In this document: positions 37,976-46,114 of the stretch, piece after piece | Layout of the letters: every line of letters starts with the position of its first letter | Numbering within the stretch: the first letter of the stretch is position 1 | Source of the DNA: Nocardioides zeae | Lineage (GTDB): Bacteria > Actinomycetota > Actinomycetes > Propionibacteriales > Nocardioidaceae | DNA length: 64,000 nucleotides | Direction: 5' to 3' | NCBI RefSeq assembly: GCF_030818655.1 | Contig: NZ_JAUTAN010000001.1 | Span: 2,976,001-3,040,000, forward strand | Notes under the pieces: model-generated | What the model was told of the DNA's origin: nothing | The model's input: only the letters and a program-made list of their open reading frames with translations | The model's database searches: none | Translations under genes and position numbers: made by a program

Positions 37976-40405
37976 ATGGACGGTCGCGGTGAGCACGAGG
38001 CGGGGCACACCGCCTCGCCCGCGGCGTCCCTGGCGCGCCTGACGTCGCCGCACGACCGCTCCGAGCGCCTGCGGCACGTCCGCGTGCTGCCCCGGCGGGA
38101 GGCCGTGACCGCCGCGTGGCCCGACTGGGTGCACCCCGCGGTGCGCGACGGGTACGCCGCGGAGGGGGTGGCCGCGCCCTGGGCCCACCAGCGGACCGCC
38201 GCGGACCTCGCCCACGGCGGGACCCACGTCGTGCTGGCCACGGGCACGGCGTCGGGCAAGTCGATGGGCTACCTCCTGCCGGCGCTCACGACCCTGCTCG
38301 ACGCGCGCACCTCCCGCGGCACCCGCGGGGCGTCCACCCTCTACGTCGCGCCCACCAAGGCCCTGGCGTCCGACCAGCTCGCCGCCGTCGAGCGCCTCGG
38401 CACCGGCGTGCGCGCGGTCACGCACGACGGGGACAGCCCGACGGAGCTGCGGGACTGGACCCGGGACCACGCCGAGTACGTCCTCACCAACCCCGACATG
38501 CTCCACCACTCGCTCCTGCCCGGGCACCACCGATGGCCCGCGTTCTGGCGGGGGCTCCGGTACGTCGTGGTCGACGAGTGTCACCACTACCGCGGGGTCT
38601 TCGGCGCCCACGTCGCCCAGGTGCTGCGGCGGGTGCGGCGCATCGCGGCCCACCACGGCAGCGAGCCCACCTTCGTGCTCGCCTCGGCCACGGCGGCCGA
38701 GCCCGCCGACACCGCCCACCGGCTCACGGGTCTCGACGTCGTGCCGGTCACCGAGGACGCGTCGCCGCGGGGCAGCGTCACCCTCGGCATGTGGCAGCCG
38801 CCGCTGACGTCGCACCAGGGCGAGAACGGCGCACCAGTGCGCCGCGCCGCCGGCTCGGAGGCGGCCGACCTGCTCACCGACCTCGTCGTCGACGGAGTCC
38901 GCACGCTCGCCTTCGTGCGGTCGCGGCGGGGCGCCGAGCAGGTGGCCCGCACCGCGAGGGAGCACCTGGCCGACGTCGACCCGGGCCTGCCGGCGCGGGT
39001 CTCGTCGTACCGCGGCGGCTACCTGCCCGAGGAGCGGCGCGAGATCGAGCGGGCCCTGCGCTCCGGCGAGCTGCTGGGCCTCGCGGCCACGAACGCGCTG
39101 GAGCTCGGCATCGACGTGGCGGGCCTCGACGCCGTGCTCGTCGTCGGCTTCCCCGGGACGCGCGCGGCGCTGTGGCAGCAGGTCGGGCGCGCGGGCCGGG
39201 CGCAGCAGGACTCCCTGGGGCTGCTCGTCGCCCGCGACGACCCGCTCGACACCTTCCTCGTCGCCCACCCCGAGGCGCTCCTGGACGCGCCCGTCGAGCA
39301 GACGGTGTTCGACCCCGACAACCCCTACGTGCTGGCGCCGCACCTCTGCGCGGCCGCCGCCGACCAGCCGCTCACGGACGCCGACCTCCCGCTCTTCGGG
39401 CCGACGGCCCCGGTGCTCCTCGACCAGCTCCTCGCGGCCGGCCTGCTGCGGCGTCGGCCGGCGGGCTACTTCTGGACCGACCGACGGCGGGCGAGCGACC
39501 TCGCCGACCTGCGGTCGAGCGGCGGCGCGCCGGTGCAGCTCGTGGAGGCCGGGAACGGCCGCGTCATCGGCACGGTCGACGCCGCGCGGGCGCACGGCGA
39601 GGCGCACGAGGGCGCGGTCTACGTGCACCTGGGCGAGACCTGGCTCGTCGACAGCCTCGACCTCGACGAGCACGTGGCGGTGCTGCAGCGGTCGGACCCG
39701 CCGTACTCCACCTCCGCCCGCGAGGTGACCGACATCCGCATCGTCGAGGAGCAGCGCGGCGTCGACTGGGGCGGGTGCCGCCTCGCGTTCGGGACCGTCG
39801 ACGTCAGCCACCAGGTGGTCGCCTTCCTCCGCCGTCGCGAGCCCGGGGGCGAGGTGATCGGCGAGCAGGCCCTCGACCTCCCCGTGCGGTCGCTCCGCAC
39901 GGCCGCCGTGTGGTGGACCGTCCCGCCCTCCGTCGTCGCCGACCTCGAGGGCCGCGGGGTCGCCGCCGGGGACCTCCCCGGCGCCGCCCACGCGGCCGAG
40001 CACTGCTCCATCGGCCTGCTGCCGCTCTTCGCCACCTGCGACCGCTGGGACATCGGCGGCGTGTCGACCGTCGTCCACCCCGACACCGGGAGGCTGACCG
40101 TCTTCGTCCACGACGGCCACCCCGGTGGAGCGGGCTTCGCCGAGCGCGGCTTCGAGGCCGCGCCGGACTGGCTCCGCGCGACCCGGGCGACCATCGCGGA
40201 CTGCGAGTGCACGGACGGCTGCCCGTCCTGCGTGCAGTCCCCGAAGTGCGGCAACCAGAACAACCCGCTGGACAAGCACGCGGCGCTGCTGCTGCTCGAC
40301 GCGCTGCTGCGTCATGCGCCGCCCCCGGCGCCCGGCGGACGGGCCGGACCGGCCGGACCGGCGCGGGCCACGCCCTCGACGACGGCCTCCCACCCGCCCG
40401 GGTAG
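37976..40405 (+). CDS. DEAD/DEAH-box helicase with DUF1998 zinc-binding C-terminus (MrfA/YprA-like)
   Basis: 809 aa. Motif I ATGTASGKSMGYLLP, motif II VVVDECHHYRG (DECH), motif III ASATAAEP, motif VI QQVGRAGRAQQ. The DUF1998 domain ends with four cysteines CECTDGCPSCVQSPKCG. MrfA-type proteins are 3'-5' DNA helicases in mitomycin-lesion repair. The last ~30 residues after LLLLDALL are Pro/Ala/Gly low complexity, and the gene end lies antisense over 94 nt of the converging tadG-like gene. ATG 37976 is preceded by CAGACT and 8 nt. Confidence 0.92.
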   Translation: MDGRGEHEAGHTASPAASLARLTSPHDRSERLRHVRVLPRREAVTAAWPDWVHPAVRDGYAAEGVAAPWAHQRTAADLAHGGTHVVLATGTASGKSMGYLLPALTTLLDARTSRGTRGASTLYVAPTKALASDQLAAVERLGTGVRAVTHDGDSPTELRDWTRDHAEYVLTNPDMLHHSLLPGHHRWPAFWRGLRYVVVDECHHYRGVFGAHVAQVLRRVRRIAAHHGSEPTFVLASATAAEPADTAHRLTGLDVVPVTEDASPRGSVTLGMWQPPLTSHQGENGAPVRRAAGSEAADLLTDLVVDGVRTLAFVRSRRGAEQVARTAREHLADVDPGLPARVSSYRGGYLPEERREIERALRSGELLGLAATNALELGIDVAGLDAVLVVGFPGTRAALWQQVGRAGRAQQDSLGLLVARDDPLDTFLVAHPEALLDAPVEQTVFDPDNPYVLAPHLCAAAADQPLTDADLPLFGPTAPVLLDQLLAAGLLRRRPAGYFWTDRRRASDLADLRSSGGAPVQLVEAGNGRVIGTVDAARAHGEAHEGAVYVHLGETWLVDSLDLDEHVAVLQRSDPPYSTSAREVTDIRIVEEQRGVDWGGCRLAFGTVDVSHQVVAFLRRREPGGEVIGEQALDLPVRSLRTAAVWWTVPPSVVADLEGRGVAAGDLPGAAHAAEHCSIGLLPLFATCDRWDIGGVSTVVHPDTGRLTVFVHDGHPGGAGFAERGFEAAPDWLRATRATIADCECTDGCPSCVQSPKCGNQNNPLDKHAALLLLDALLRHAPPPAPGGRAGPAGPARATPSTTASHPPG

Positions 40406-40704
40406 TCCCGGCGCACCGCCACCACCACCCGCACGTCGCGGTCCAGCACCTCGCAGGAGGTCAGCTCCGCGCCGTTGCGCCCGGCCGTCGCCGCGGCGGC
40501 CGCGCACGGGTCGCCCTCCGCGACGGCACCGGCACCCGCGAGCGCCGCCAGGTCGGCGGCCGCCTGGGCCCGGCGGTGCTCGACGAACAACCCCGCCCCC
40601 ACCGCGAGGACCACCGCGACGGCGCCCAGGACGGCAACCATCGCCAGCGCCGTCACGGTGGCCGCGCCGCGTTGGTCGCCGTGGACGTGGCCCGACACCC
40701 TCAC
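40312..40704 (-). CDS. TadG/TadE-like minor pilin (Rv3654c-like, helicase/secretion neighbourhood)
   Basis: 130 aa. After DQRGAAT, a membrane segment VTALAMVAVLGAVAVVLAVGA (quoted in part) is followed by RRAQAAADLAALAGA, the typical TadG/Rv3654c pattern of a prepilin-like hydrophobic stem and then an extracytoplasmic domain with two Cys. GTG 40704 overlaps the TadE stop by 4 nt and has GGGAGGAG 5 nt upstream. Last gene of the Tad operon; its 3' end overlaps the helicase gene. Confidence 0.83.
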   Translation of the reverse strand: MRVSGHVHGDQRGAATVTALAMVAVLGAVAVVLAVGAGLFVEHRRAQAAADLAALAGAGAVAEGDPCAAAAATAGRNGAELTSCEVLDRDVRVVVAVRRDYPGGWEAVVEGVARAGPAGPARPPGAGGGA

Positions 40705-41111
40705 TGCTCCTCCCGGGCGGCCACCGCGGTTGCGCTCAGCGGCACCGAGGGCGCCCAGGCGAGGAGGGAAGGTCCCTCGACCCGCACGTGCACGGTCGCG
40801 GTCACCTCGGACTCCCCCGTCGCCACGGTCACCGTCGCGCCGTCCGGAGCCACCCGCCGGCCCGCCGCGACGCTCGCGGCCGTGCCGTCGTCCCGCGCCG
40901 CGGCGCGGGCGGCCTCGCGCGCCGCGTCGACGACCTGGACCTGCACGAGCGCCAGCCCGACCATCCACGTCAGCGCCAGGGTGACGAGCACCAGCAGCGG
41001 GAGCACCATGACGGTCTCGGCCGTGACGGCTCCCCGCTGGTCCCGGCGCCGACCCGCGCGGAGGCGGGCCGGGAGGACGCACCCGCTCCGCGCGGGTCGG
41101 CGCCGGCCCAT
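40701..41111 (-). CDS. TadE family pseudopilin
   Basis: 136 aa. Basic N-terminus, then DQRGAVTAETVMVLPLLVLV, i.e. the prepilin-peptidase-type Gly/Ala site with Glu five residues into the hydrophobic stem. The remainder is an extracytoplasmic domain beginning DAAREAARAAAR. Minor pilin that helps assemble the Flp pilus. ATG 41111 overlaps the flp stop by one base (TGATG). Confidence 0.88.
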   Translation of the reverse strand: MGRRRPARSGCVLPARLRAGRRRDQRGAVTAETVMVLPLLVLVTLALTWMVGLALVQVQVVDAAREAARAAARDDGTAASVAAGRRVAPDGATVTVATGESEVTATVHVRVEGPSLLAWAPSVPLSATAVAAREEQ

Positions 41112-41335
41112 CAGCCGATGCCGATGAGTCCGAGCACGTGCTCGAACATCGACGTCAGCATCTGGTTGCCGAGACCACCGGTGAGCAGCTGGTAGGCCAG
41201 GCCGGCGAGGCCGGCCCCGGCGGCGGTGCCCACGGCGTACTCCGCCGTCGTGATCCCCCGCTGGTCGCGGGCGCCACCGGCGCTCCGGCCCAGCAGCCGC
41301 GCGACGCGTCGCCGCGCGCTCCACGTGAGGTGCAT
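41111..41335 (-). CDS. Flp-like pilin (DUF4244 family)
   Basis: 74 aa. Pilin signature DQRGITTAEYAVGTAAGAGLA: cleavage after Gly, Glu at position 5 of the mature stem followed by Tyr, as in Flp pilins. The mature protein is about 50 aa, nearly all hydrophobic. Of two in-frame ATGs I prefer 41335, because the strong RBS AAGGGGG ends directly against ATG 41341 but lies 6-7 nt from 41335. Confidence 0.88.
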   Translation of the reverse strand: MHLTWSARRRVARLLGRSAGGARDQRGITTAEYAVGTAAGAGLAGLAYQLLTGGLGNQMLTSMFEHVLGLIGIG

Positions 41336-41472
41336 GGTCATCCCCCTTCCGGTCGGTGGGACCGTCCCGCCGACCTGGGACGACCCTCGCCCGTCGACGG
41401 GCCCCGCGGTCGGGACGACGACCAGGCTGGGGACGACGGGCTCCCCGGGGCCGCCTGGGGAGAGCGAGCGGG

Positions 41473-42204
41473 TCACCACCGCAGTCCCTCCACAGCGGCC
41501 GCGACGAGCGGCACGATCCCGAGCAGGAGAAACGCCGGCAGCAGGCACAACCCGAGGGGAACGGCCGCGCGGACGCCCACCGCCCGCGCACGGTCCTCGA
41601 CCCGGGCGCGCGCCTGCTCGTCGAGCTCCTCGGCCAGGGCGGCCACGGCGTCGGTGACGACCATGCCCGCCTCGTGCGAGCGCGCCATGACGCGCGCGAG
41701 CGGCGCCAGCCCCGGGCTGTCCGCCGCGAGCCGGGTCCACACCTCGCCCGCGTCGAGGCCCAGCTCCAGGCGAGCGGCGACGGGGGCGAGCTCGTCGGCG
41801 GCAGCGCCCGGTAGCGCCGCACGCGCCGCTCCGAGCGCCGTGGCGGGCCCGGAGCCCGACGCCAGCGCCGCCCCGAACAGCTCGACGAAGGCCGGGAGCT
41901 CGCGCACCAGGCGGGCTCGTCGTCGCCGCGCCTCCGCCGGCTCCGCCCGCCGCAGCAGCACCCACAGCCCCACCGCGGCGGCTGCGGCCGCAGGCCACGC
42001 GAGCGGCCCGCTGAGGAAGGTGCCGACACCGAGGGCGGCGGAGGCACACCAGAGCGGGGCCAGCCGCCGCACACGGTCGTCCCGCGGGGCCGGCGGACCG
42101 GCGGCGGGCGGTGCGGGCCCGCCGACCCGCGGCGGTACGGCGAGGGCGACCGCCGCCGCGGCCCCCACGGCCGCGAGGAGGACGAGGCCGGTCCCGTCGC
42201 TCAC
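41473..42204 (-). CDS. tadC: Type II/Tad secretion system F family protein (TadC-like)
   Basis: 243 aa membrane protein, hydrophobic at both ends with a T2SF domain (RLVRELPAFVELFGAALASG, then ARSHEAGMVVTDAVAALA). Works with TadB as the inner-membrane platform of the Tad pilus. GTG 42204 overlaps the tadB stop by 4 nt. About 130 gene-free bases, with no evident promoter, separate it from flp. Confidence 0.88.
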   Translation of the reverse strand: MSDGTGLVLLAAVGAAAAVALAVPPRVGGPAPPAAGPPAPRDDRVRRLAPLWCASAALGVGTFLSGPLAWPAAAAAAVGLWVLLRRAEPAEARRRRARLVRELPAFVELFGAALASGSGPATALGAARAALPGAAADELAPVAARLELGLDAGEVWTRLAADSPGLAPLARVMARSHEAGMVVTDAVAALAEELDEQARARVEDRARAVGVRAAVPLGLCLLPAFLLLGIVPLVAAAVEGLRW

Positions 42205-43031
42205 CGGACCTCCAGGACGTCGTCCGCGATGCGCTCGATCCACAGCAGGCCGGCCGCGCCGAACGCCAGCCCGGCCGCCAGGCAGCCGAGCCCCAGGGGC
42301 GTGACGAGGAGGAAGTGGACCGGGTTGCCGCCCGTCGTGCCGCCGACGAGGAGGGCGACGAGGGGCAGGCCCGCCATGAGACGCGCCGTGGCTCGAGCCG
42401 AGGCGAGCTCGGAGGCGACCACACGACGGGTCGCCTCCGTCCCGCGCACGAGCCGGGCGACCCGTGCGAGGGCGTCAGCGAGCCCGGCACCCGTGCGGGC
42501 GCTGATCTGCCACGCCGCGGCGACCAGGTCCAGCGCGTCCGCGCCGGGCGTGGCGGCCAGGGCCCGCCACGCGGCGACGGTGTCGGCCCCGAGGGCGTCG
42601 GCGCGACGCACGGCGTCGACGGCGGGCCACTCCTCGCCCGCCGCCGCGAGGGCGACGGACGGCGCACGGCCCGCCCGCAGCTCGCCCGCCAGGAGCTCGC
42701 AGAGGCCGACGACCCGCTCCCGGTTACGCGCGGCCGCCCGGCCCTCGCGCCGACGCCGCAGGAGGGTGCGCGCTCCCAGCACGACACCGGTGGCCAGCAG
42801 CGCCCACACCGCGGCCCGGACCCCGCCGACCACGGCCGCCGCCGTGCCCGCCGCGGCGACCGCCGCGGCGACGGCGGTGCGCCGACGAGGTGCGGGCCCG
42901 GCCCCTCCACCCGCCACCGGCCCCGCGCGCCCGGGAGGCGTCGCCGGGCTCGGTCGCCACCCGACCAGCACCGCGGTGGCCGCCGCCGTCGCGGCGAGCA
43001 GCAGTCCACCGGCGTCGGGGACGGCGCTCAC
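42201..43031 (-). CDS. tadB: Type II/Tad secretion system F family protein (TadB-like)
   Basis: 276 aa. N-terminal and central hydrophobic helices, T2SF core with LCELLAGELRAGRAPSVALA and ISARTGAGLADALARVARL, then two C-terminal membrane segments. Start GTG 43031 overlaps the tadA stop by 4 nt. Platform protein of the Tad machine. Confidence 0.88.
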   Translation of the reverse strand: MSAVPDAGGLLLAATAAATAVLVGWRPSPATPPGRAGPVAGGGAGPAPRRRTAVAAAVAAAGTAAAVVGGVRAAVWALLATGVVLGARTLLRRRREGRAAARNRERVVGLCELLAGELRAGRAPSVALAAAGEEWPAVDAVRRADALGADTVAAWRALAATPGADALDLVAAAWQISARTGAGLADALARVARLVRGTEATRRVVASELASARATARLMAGLPLVALLVGGTTGGNPVHFLLVTPLGLGCLAAGLAFGAAGLLWIERIADDVLEVR

Positions 43032-44209
43032 GACGGCTCCCCCGCGTCGCGGTCGAGCAGGCGCGCGAGCCGGTCGACACCCGCGTGCTCGACGAGGCGA
43101 CCGGCGGCGTCGAACGCGACGGCGACCCGGGTCTCGACGAGGCCGTCGTCGCGGCGTACGGGCACGGCGACCTGGGCGAGCCGCCGGCGGCCGTCACGGC
43201 CGCGTGCGACGTGGAGCACGACGTCGAGCGCGGCGGCGACCTGCGCGTGCGCCGCCGCCCGGCTGAGCCCGGCTGCCTGGGCGAGCGCCTCGATGCGGGC
43301 GACGACGTCGCCCGCCCCGTTGGCGTGGATGGTGCCGCAGCCGCCCTCGTGGCCGGTGTTGAGCGCCGCCAGCAGGTCGACCACCTCGGCGCCGCGGACC
43401 TCGCCCACGACCAGGCGGTCCGGTCGCATGCGGAGCGCCTGCCGCACGAGCGTGCGGACGGTGACCTCGCCGGCGCCCTCGACGTTCGGGGGGCGGGCCT
43501 CGAGGGCGACCACGTGGGGGTGGTCGGGCCGCAGCTCGCTCGCGTCCTCCACGAGGACGATCCGCTCGTCGTGGGGCACCAGGCCGAGCAGGGCGCCCAG
43601 CAGGGTCGTCTTGCCCGTGCCGGTGCCGCCGCTGACGAGGAACGCGAGCCGCCGGGCGACGACGCGCCGCAGCAGGCGCGCCCCGGGCCCGCTGACCGCA
43701 CCGCGGGCCTCGAGGTCCTCGAGCCCGAACCGGCCGCGCGGCGGCACCCGGAGGCTGACCAACGTGCCCGGGCGCGCGACCGGCGCCAGCACGGCGTGGA
43801 AGCGCGTGCCGTCGGCGAGGCGGGCGTCCACGTGGGGCACCGCGTCGTCGAGCCGCCGGCCGGCCTGCGCGGCGAGACGCTGCGCGAGCCGCCGCACGGC
43901 GGCCTCGTCCGGGAACCGGACGTCGGTGAGCTCGAGACCGCGACCGACGTCGACGTAGACCTCCGCCGGGCCGTTGACGAGGACGTCCGAGACGCCGGGC
44001 CGGAGGAGGAGCGGGTCGAGCGGGCCGGCCCCGAGCACCTCCCGACGCAGCTCCTCGTGCACGGCGAGCACCGTCGCGTCGCCGACCGGGCGGCCCTGGG
44101 CCCGCAGCGCGGCCGCGACCCGTGCCGGCGTGACGTCGCCACCCTCACCGGCGAGCCGCTCGCGCACGAGGTCGACCAGCGGGCCGACCGCGCCCACCGC
44201 GGCGCTCAT
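43028..44209 (-). CDS. tadA: Tad pilus assembly ATPase (CpaF/TadA)
   Basis: 393 aa secretion ATPase. Walker A GGTGTGKT at residues 194-201, Asp box VLVEDASELRPDHPHVV, Walker B/MRPDRLVVGEVRGAEV and His box TGHEGGCGTIHANG. Powers assembly of the Flp pilus. ATG 44209 overlaps the ssd-like stop by 4 nt. The reading frame stays open upstream through the frameshifted ssd-like gene, so automated calls may report a larger fusion. Confidence 0.93.
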   Translation of the reverse strand: MSAAVGAVGPLVDLVRERLAGEGGDVTPARVAAALRAQGRPVGDATVLAVHEELRREVLGAGPLDPLLLRPGVSDVLVNGPAEVYVDVGRGLELTDVRFPDEAAVRRLAQRLAAQAGRRLDDAVPHVDARLADGTRFHAVLAPVARPGTLVSLRVPPRGRFGLEDLEARGAVSGPGARLLRRVVARRLAFLVSGGTGTGKTTLLGALLGLVPHDERIVLVEDASELRPDHPHVVALEARPPNVEGAGEVTVRTLVRQALRMRPDRLVVGEVRGAEVVDLLAALNTGHEGGCGTIHANGAGDVVARIEALAQAAGLSRAAAHAQVAAALDVVLHVARGRDGRRRLAQVAVPVRRDDGLVETRVAVAFDAAGRLVEHAGVDRLARLLDRDAGEPS

Positions 44210-45355
44210 GCCGCCCCTCCCGCCGACCACCGCGGCGCGTGCTCGGGGAGCAGGGCGAGCACGTCGCGACCAGCGCGGACGAGGCCCCGCGATGGCCGGA
44301 GGCCACCGATGCCGAGATGGACGTCCTCGACCGCGCGGCGACGCTCGGGCAGGCGCGCGACGACGGGGGCTCCGACGGCACCCGCCACGACGGCCTCGTC
44401 CGCGGCCCGCCCGCGGAGCACCACGCCCACCGGGACGCGGGCGCCGAGGCCGTCGACCCGGAGGCCCGCGGCCACCAGTCCCGGTGCGGTGCCCGGCACC
44501 ACGACCACCGCGAGGTCGCTGCGGGCGAGCACGTCGTCGGCCACCGGCGTCCTCGCGGCGCCCGACGTCGACGACGACCGTGGCGTGCGCCTTCGCAGCC
44601 GCCGCCAGCACCTCGGCCAGCACCGCGGGGTGGGGCAGCGGCCGGTCCGCACGCCCCCGTCCACCACCGGTGCCGCGGCCCGCGTCGTCCCAGGCGAGCA
44701 CCCGCAGGCCTCCGCGACCGGGCAGCGCGTCACGCAGCGCCGGACCGCTGAGGCGGCCGACGACGTCGTCCAGCGCGGACCAGCGGATGCCCGCGACCGT
44801 CTCCAGGCCGAGCACCCGGTCGACGCCCGCTCCGGCCGGGTCGAGGTCCACCACGAGGGCCGGAGCGTCCTCGGCGGCGAGGAGCCCCAGCAGGCAGGCC
44901 AGCGTCGTCGCCCCGGCACCGCCCGTCGCCCCGGCCACCGCGACGGTGCGCGCGGCGTGCGGCACCGCCTCCTGCGCGGCCAGCAGCTCCCCCAGCCACG
45001 CCTCGCCGTCGGGCAGCACCACCACGCCCTCGGCCCCGAGCCCCAGCGCCGCTCGCAGCGCCTCCTGCCCGACCTCCGCGCTCGCGACCACGTGCACCTC
45101 CGCGCGCCGCGCCGGGCGCCGCTCCGCGAGCTCGACCGCGACGTCCTGGCCGACCAGCACGAGCGGGGCCCGGCGCCAGGCGGCCAGCGCCTCGGTGGCA
45201 CCGGCGGTCACGTGCAGGCTGGTGCCGGACGCCGCGGCCAGGCGCTCCACCCGGGCCGCCAGCGCGGCCGCCCGGGTCACGAGCACCGGGCGGGTCGGGG
45301 GCGGCGGGGCAGCGCGGAGCTCGGCGGCGGTCGGACCGGGGCGACGGCGTCTCAT
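44206..45355 (-). pseudogene. Septum-site-determining/CpaE-like protein (Ssd, Rv3660c-like), frameshifted
   Basis: The N-terminal part from ATG 45355 encodes a receiver-like region, a degenerate P-loop VAGATGGAGATT (residues 141-152) and VVDLDPAGAGVD, and is good until VVVDVGRRED near 44550. The C-terminal part (DDVLARSDLAVVVVPG... to ...APRWSAGGAA) continues in another frame and stops at 44206. Removing one base near 44546 would join them as REDAVADDVLARSD (about 382 aa). Without that, the first frame runs through an Arg/Gly/Pro-rich stretch into tadA. In the Tad system CpaE-like proteins position the machine. Could be a sequencing error, a pseudogene or recoding. Confidence 0.8.
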
Positions 45356-45439
45356 GGGTCCGACGATGCGTCGGGGGCGGGGCGCGGCGTACCGCTCCGG
45401 GCGGACCTGGGGACGAGCACGTCCGGCAGGGCGCCTGGG

Positions 45440-45541
45440 GACGGGGAGCGGGCCCGCGGACGACCCGGAACGTTCCACCTCCCCAACGCCCGGCGGAGGG
45501 GGGAGCGTGGGCTCCCTGGCCCCAGGTCCCCGCTCCCCGTC
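45440..45541. ncRNA. 102-nt imperfect palindrome, candidate structured RNA (6C/B11 locus?)
   Basis: Outer arms GACGGGGAGCGGG (45440-45452) and its exact complement (45529-45541) enclose C-rich segments such as CCACCTCCCCAA. It lies in the divergent 200-nt gap between the ssd-like gene and the WXG cassette. In M. tuberculosis the 6C-type sRNA B11 maps beside Rv3660c (recalled). I cannot confirm the 6C fold or the strand. Confidence 0.3.
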
Positions 45542-45556
45542 GAAAGGCGGCCCCCC

Positions 45557-46114
45557 GTGCCCGACGTCCCGTCCACCGCGCTCCCCCCGCACGTCGCCCT
45601 CCGGATCGCGGTCACCACGGGGCGACGCACCACGCGCAGCGACCTCGTCGTCGTCGGCAGTCGCGGCTCCGTCCACACCCCGCTGGGCTCGCCCGACGCG
45701 ACCATCAGCGAGTTCCCCGTCAGCCGGCTCTGGCCCACCGTCCGCGCGCTGCTGCCCGCCGACAGCGTGGCGCGCACGGCGCCCGCCGTCACCCCCGCAG
45801 CCGACCGCGTGCCCGTCGACGCGGAGGAGACGGCCGTCCTGCCCGCGCTGGTGCGCCACGCGGTCACCGTGACGGTGACCGCCCGCCCGACCGGCACCGA
45901 CGCACGGTCGAACGGGCCGCGGACGCGCGACACCCTCGCGCTGCGCACGTGGCTGCTGACCGCGCGGGACCTGTACTCCGTCACGGCCGCCGCGGACGGC
46001 TCGACCACCGTCCTGCGGGAGCGCGCCGGGGCGATCGCGGCGACCCTGCAGTGGGACGTGGCCGGGGCGCTCGACCACCTCGTCGGCACGCTCGCCGCGA
46101 CCGGGGCGGCCTGA
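45557..46114 (+). CDS. Unknown protein encoded with the WXG-domain hydrolase (possible chaperone-like)
   Basis: 185 aa, no signal peptide or membrane helix, no recognised domain. Contains LRIAVTTGRRTTRSDLVVVG near the N-terminus and a C-terminal helix TLQWDVAGALDHLVGTLAA. GTG 45557 has AAAGGCGG 7 nt upstream. Its stop overlaps the next start (TGATG), so it is tightly coupled to the WXG-hydrolase. Its size and mixed alpha/beta look are compatible with an EspG-type secretion chaperone, but that is a guess from context. Confidence 0.68.
   Translation: MPDVPSTALPPHVALRIAVTTGRRTTRSDLVVVGSRGSVHTPLGSPDATISEFPVSRLWPTVRALLPADSVARTAPAVTPAADRVPVDAEETAVLPALVRHAVTVTVTARPTGTDARSNGPRTRDTLALRTWLLTARDLYSVTAAADGSTTVLRERAGAIAATLQWDVAGALDHLVGTLAATGAA

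Noticed and set aside
40311..40330. Possible extra family B half (GTCATGCGCCGC)
   Set aside because: It lies inside the helicase coding end, lacks the CGGAC part of the arm and has no partner arm; probably chance.
37325..40507. 1060-aa minus-strand reading frame opposite the helicase
   Set aside because: Shadow of the helicase gene; contains no domain except the STAS protein, which has its own start at 37797.
43028..46078. Single 1016-aa minus-strand reading frame
   Set aside because: It merges tadA, the N-terminal ssd-like part, an out-of-frame Arg/Gly-rich stretch and antisense of the WXG cassette. Separate starts at 44209 and 45355 fit the families.
42890..46114. 1074-aa plus-strand reading frame over the tad genes
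   Set aside because: Mostly Arg/Ala/Gly-rich shadow of the tad genes; only its last 185 codons, from 45557, have an RBS and sensible composition.
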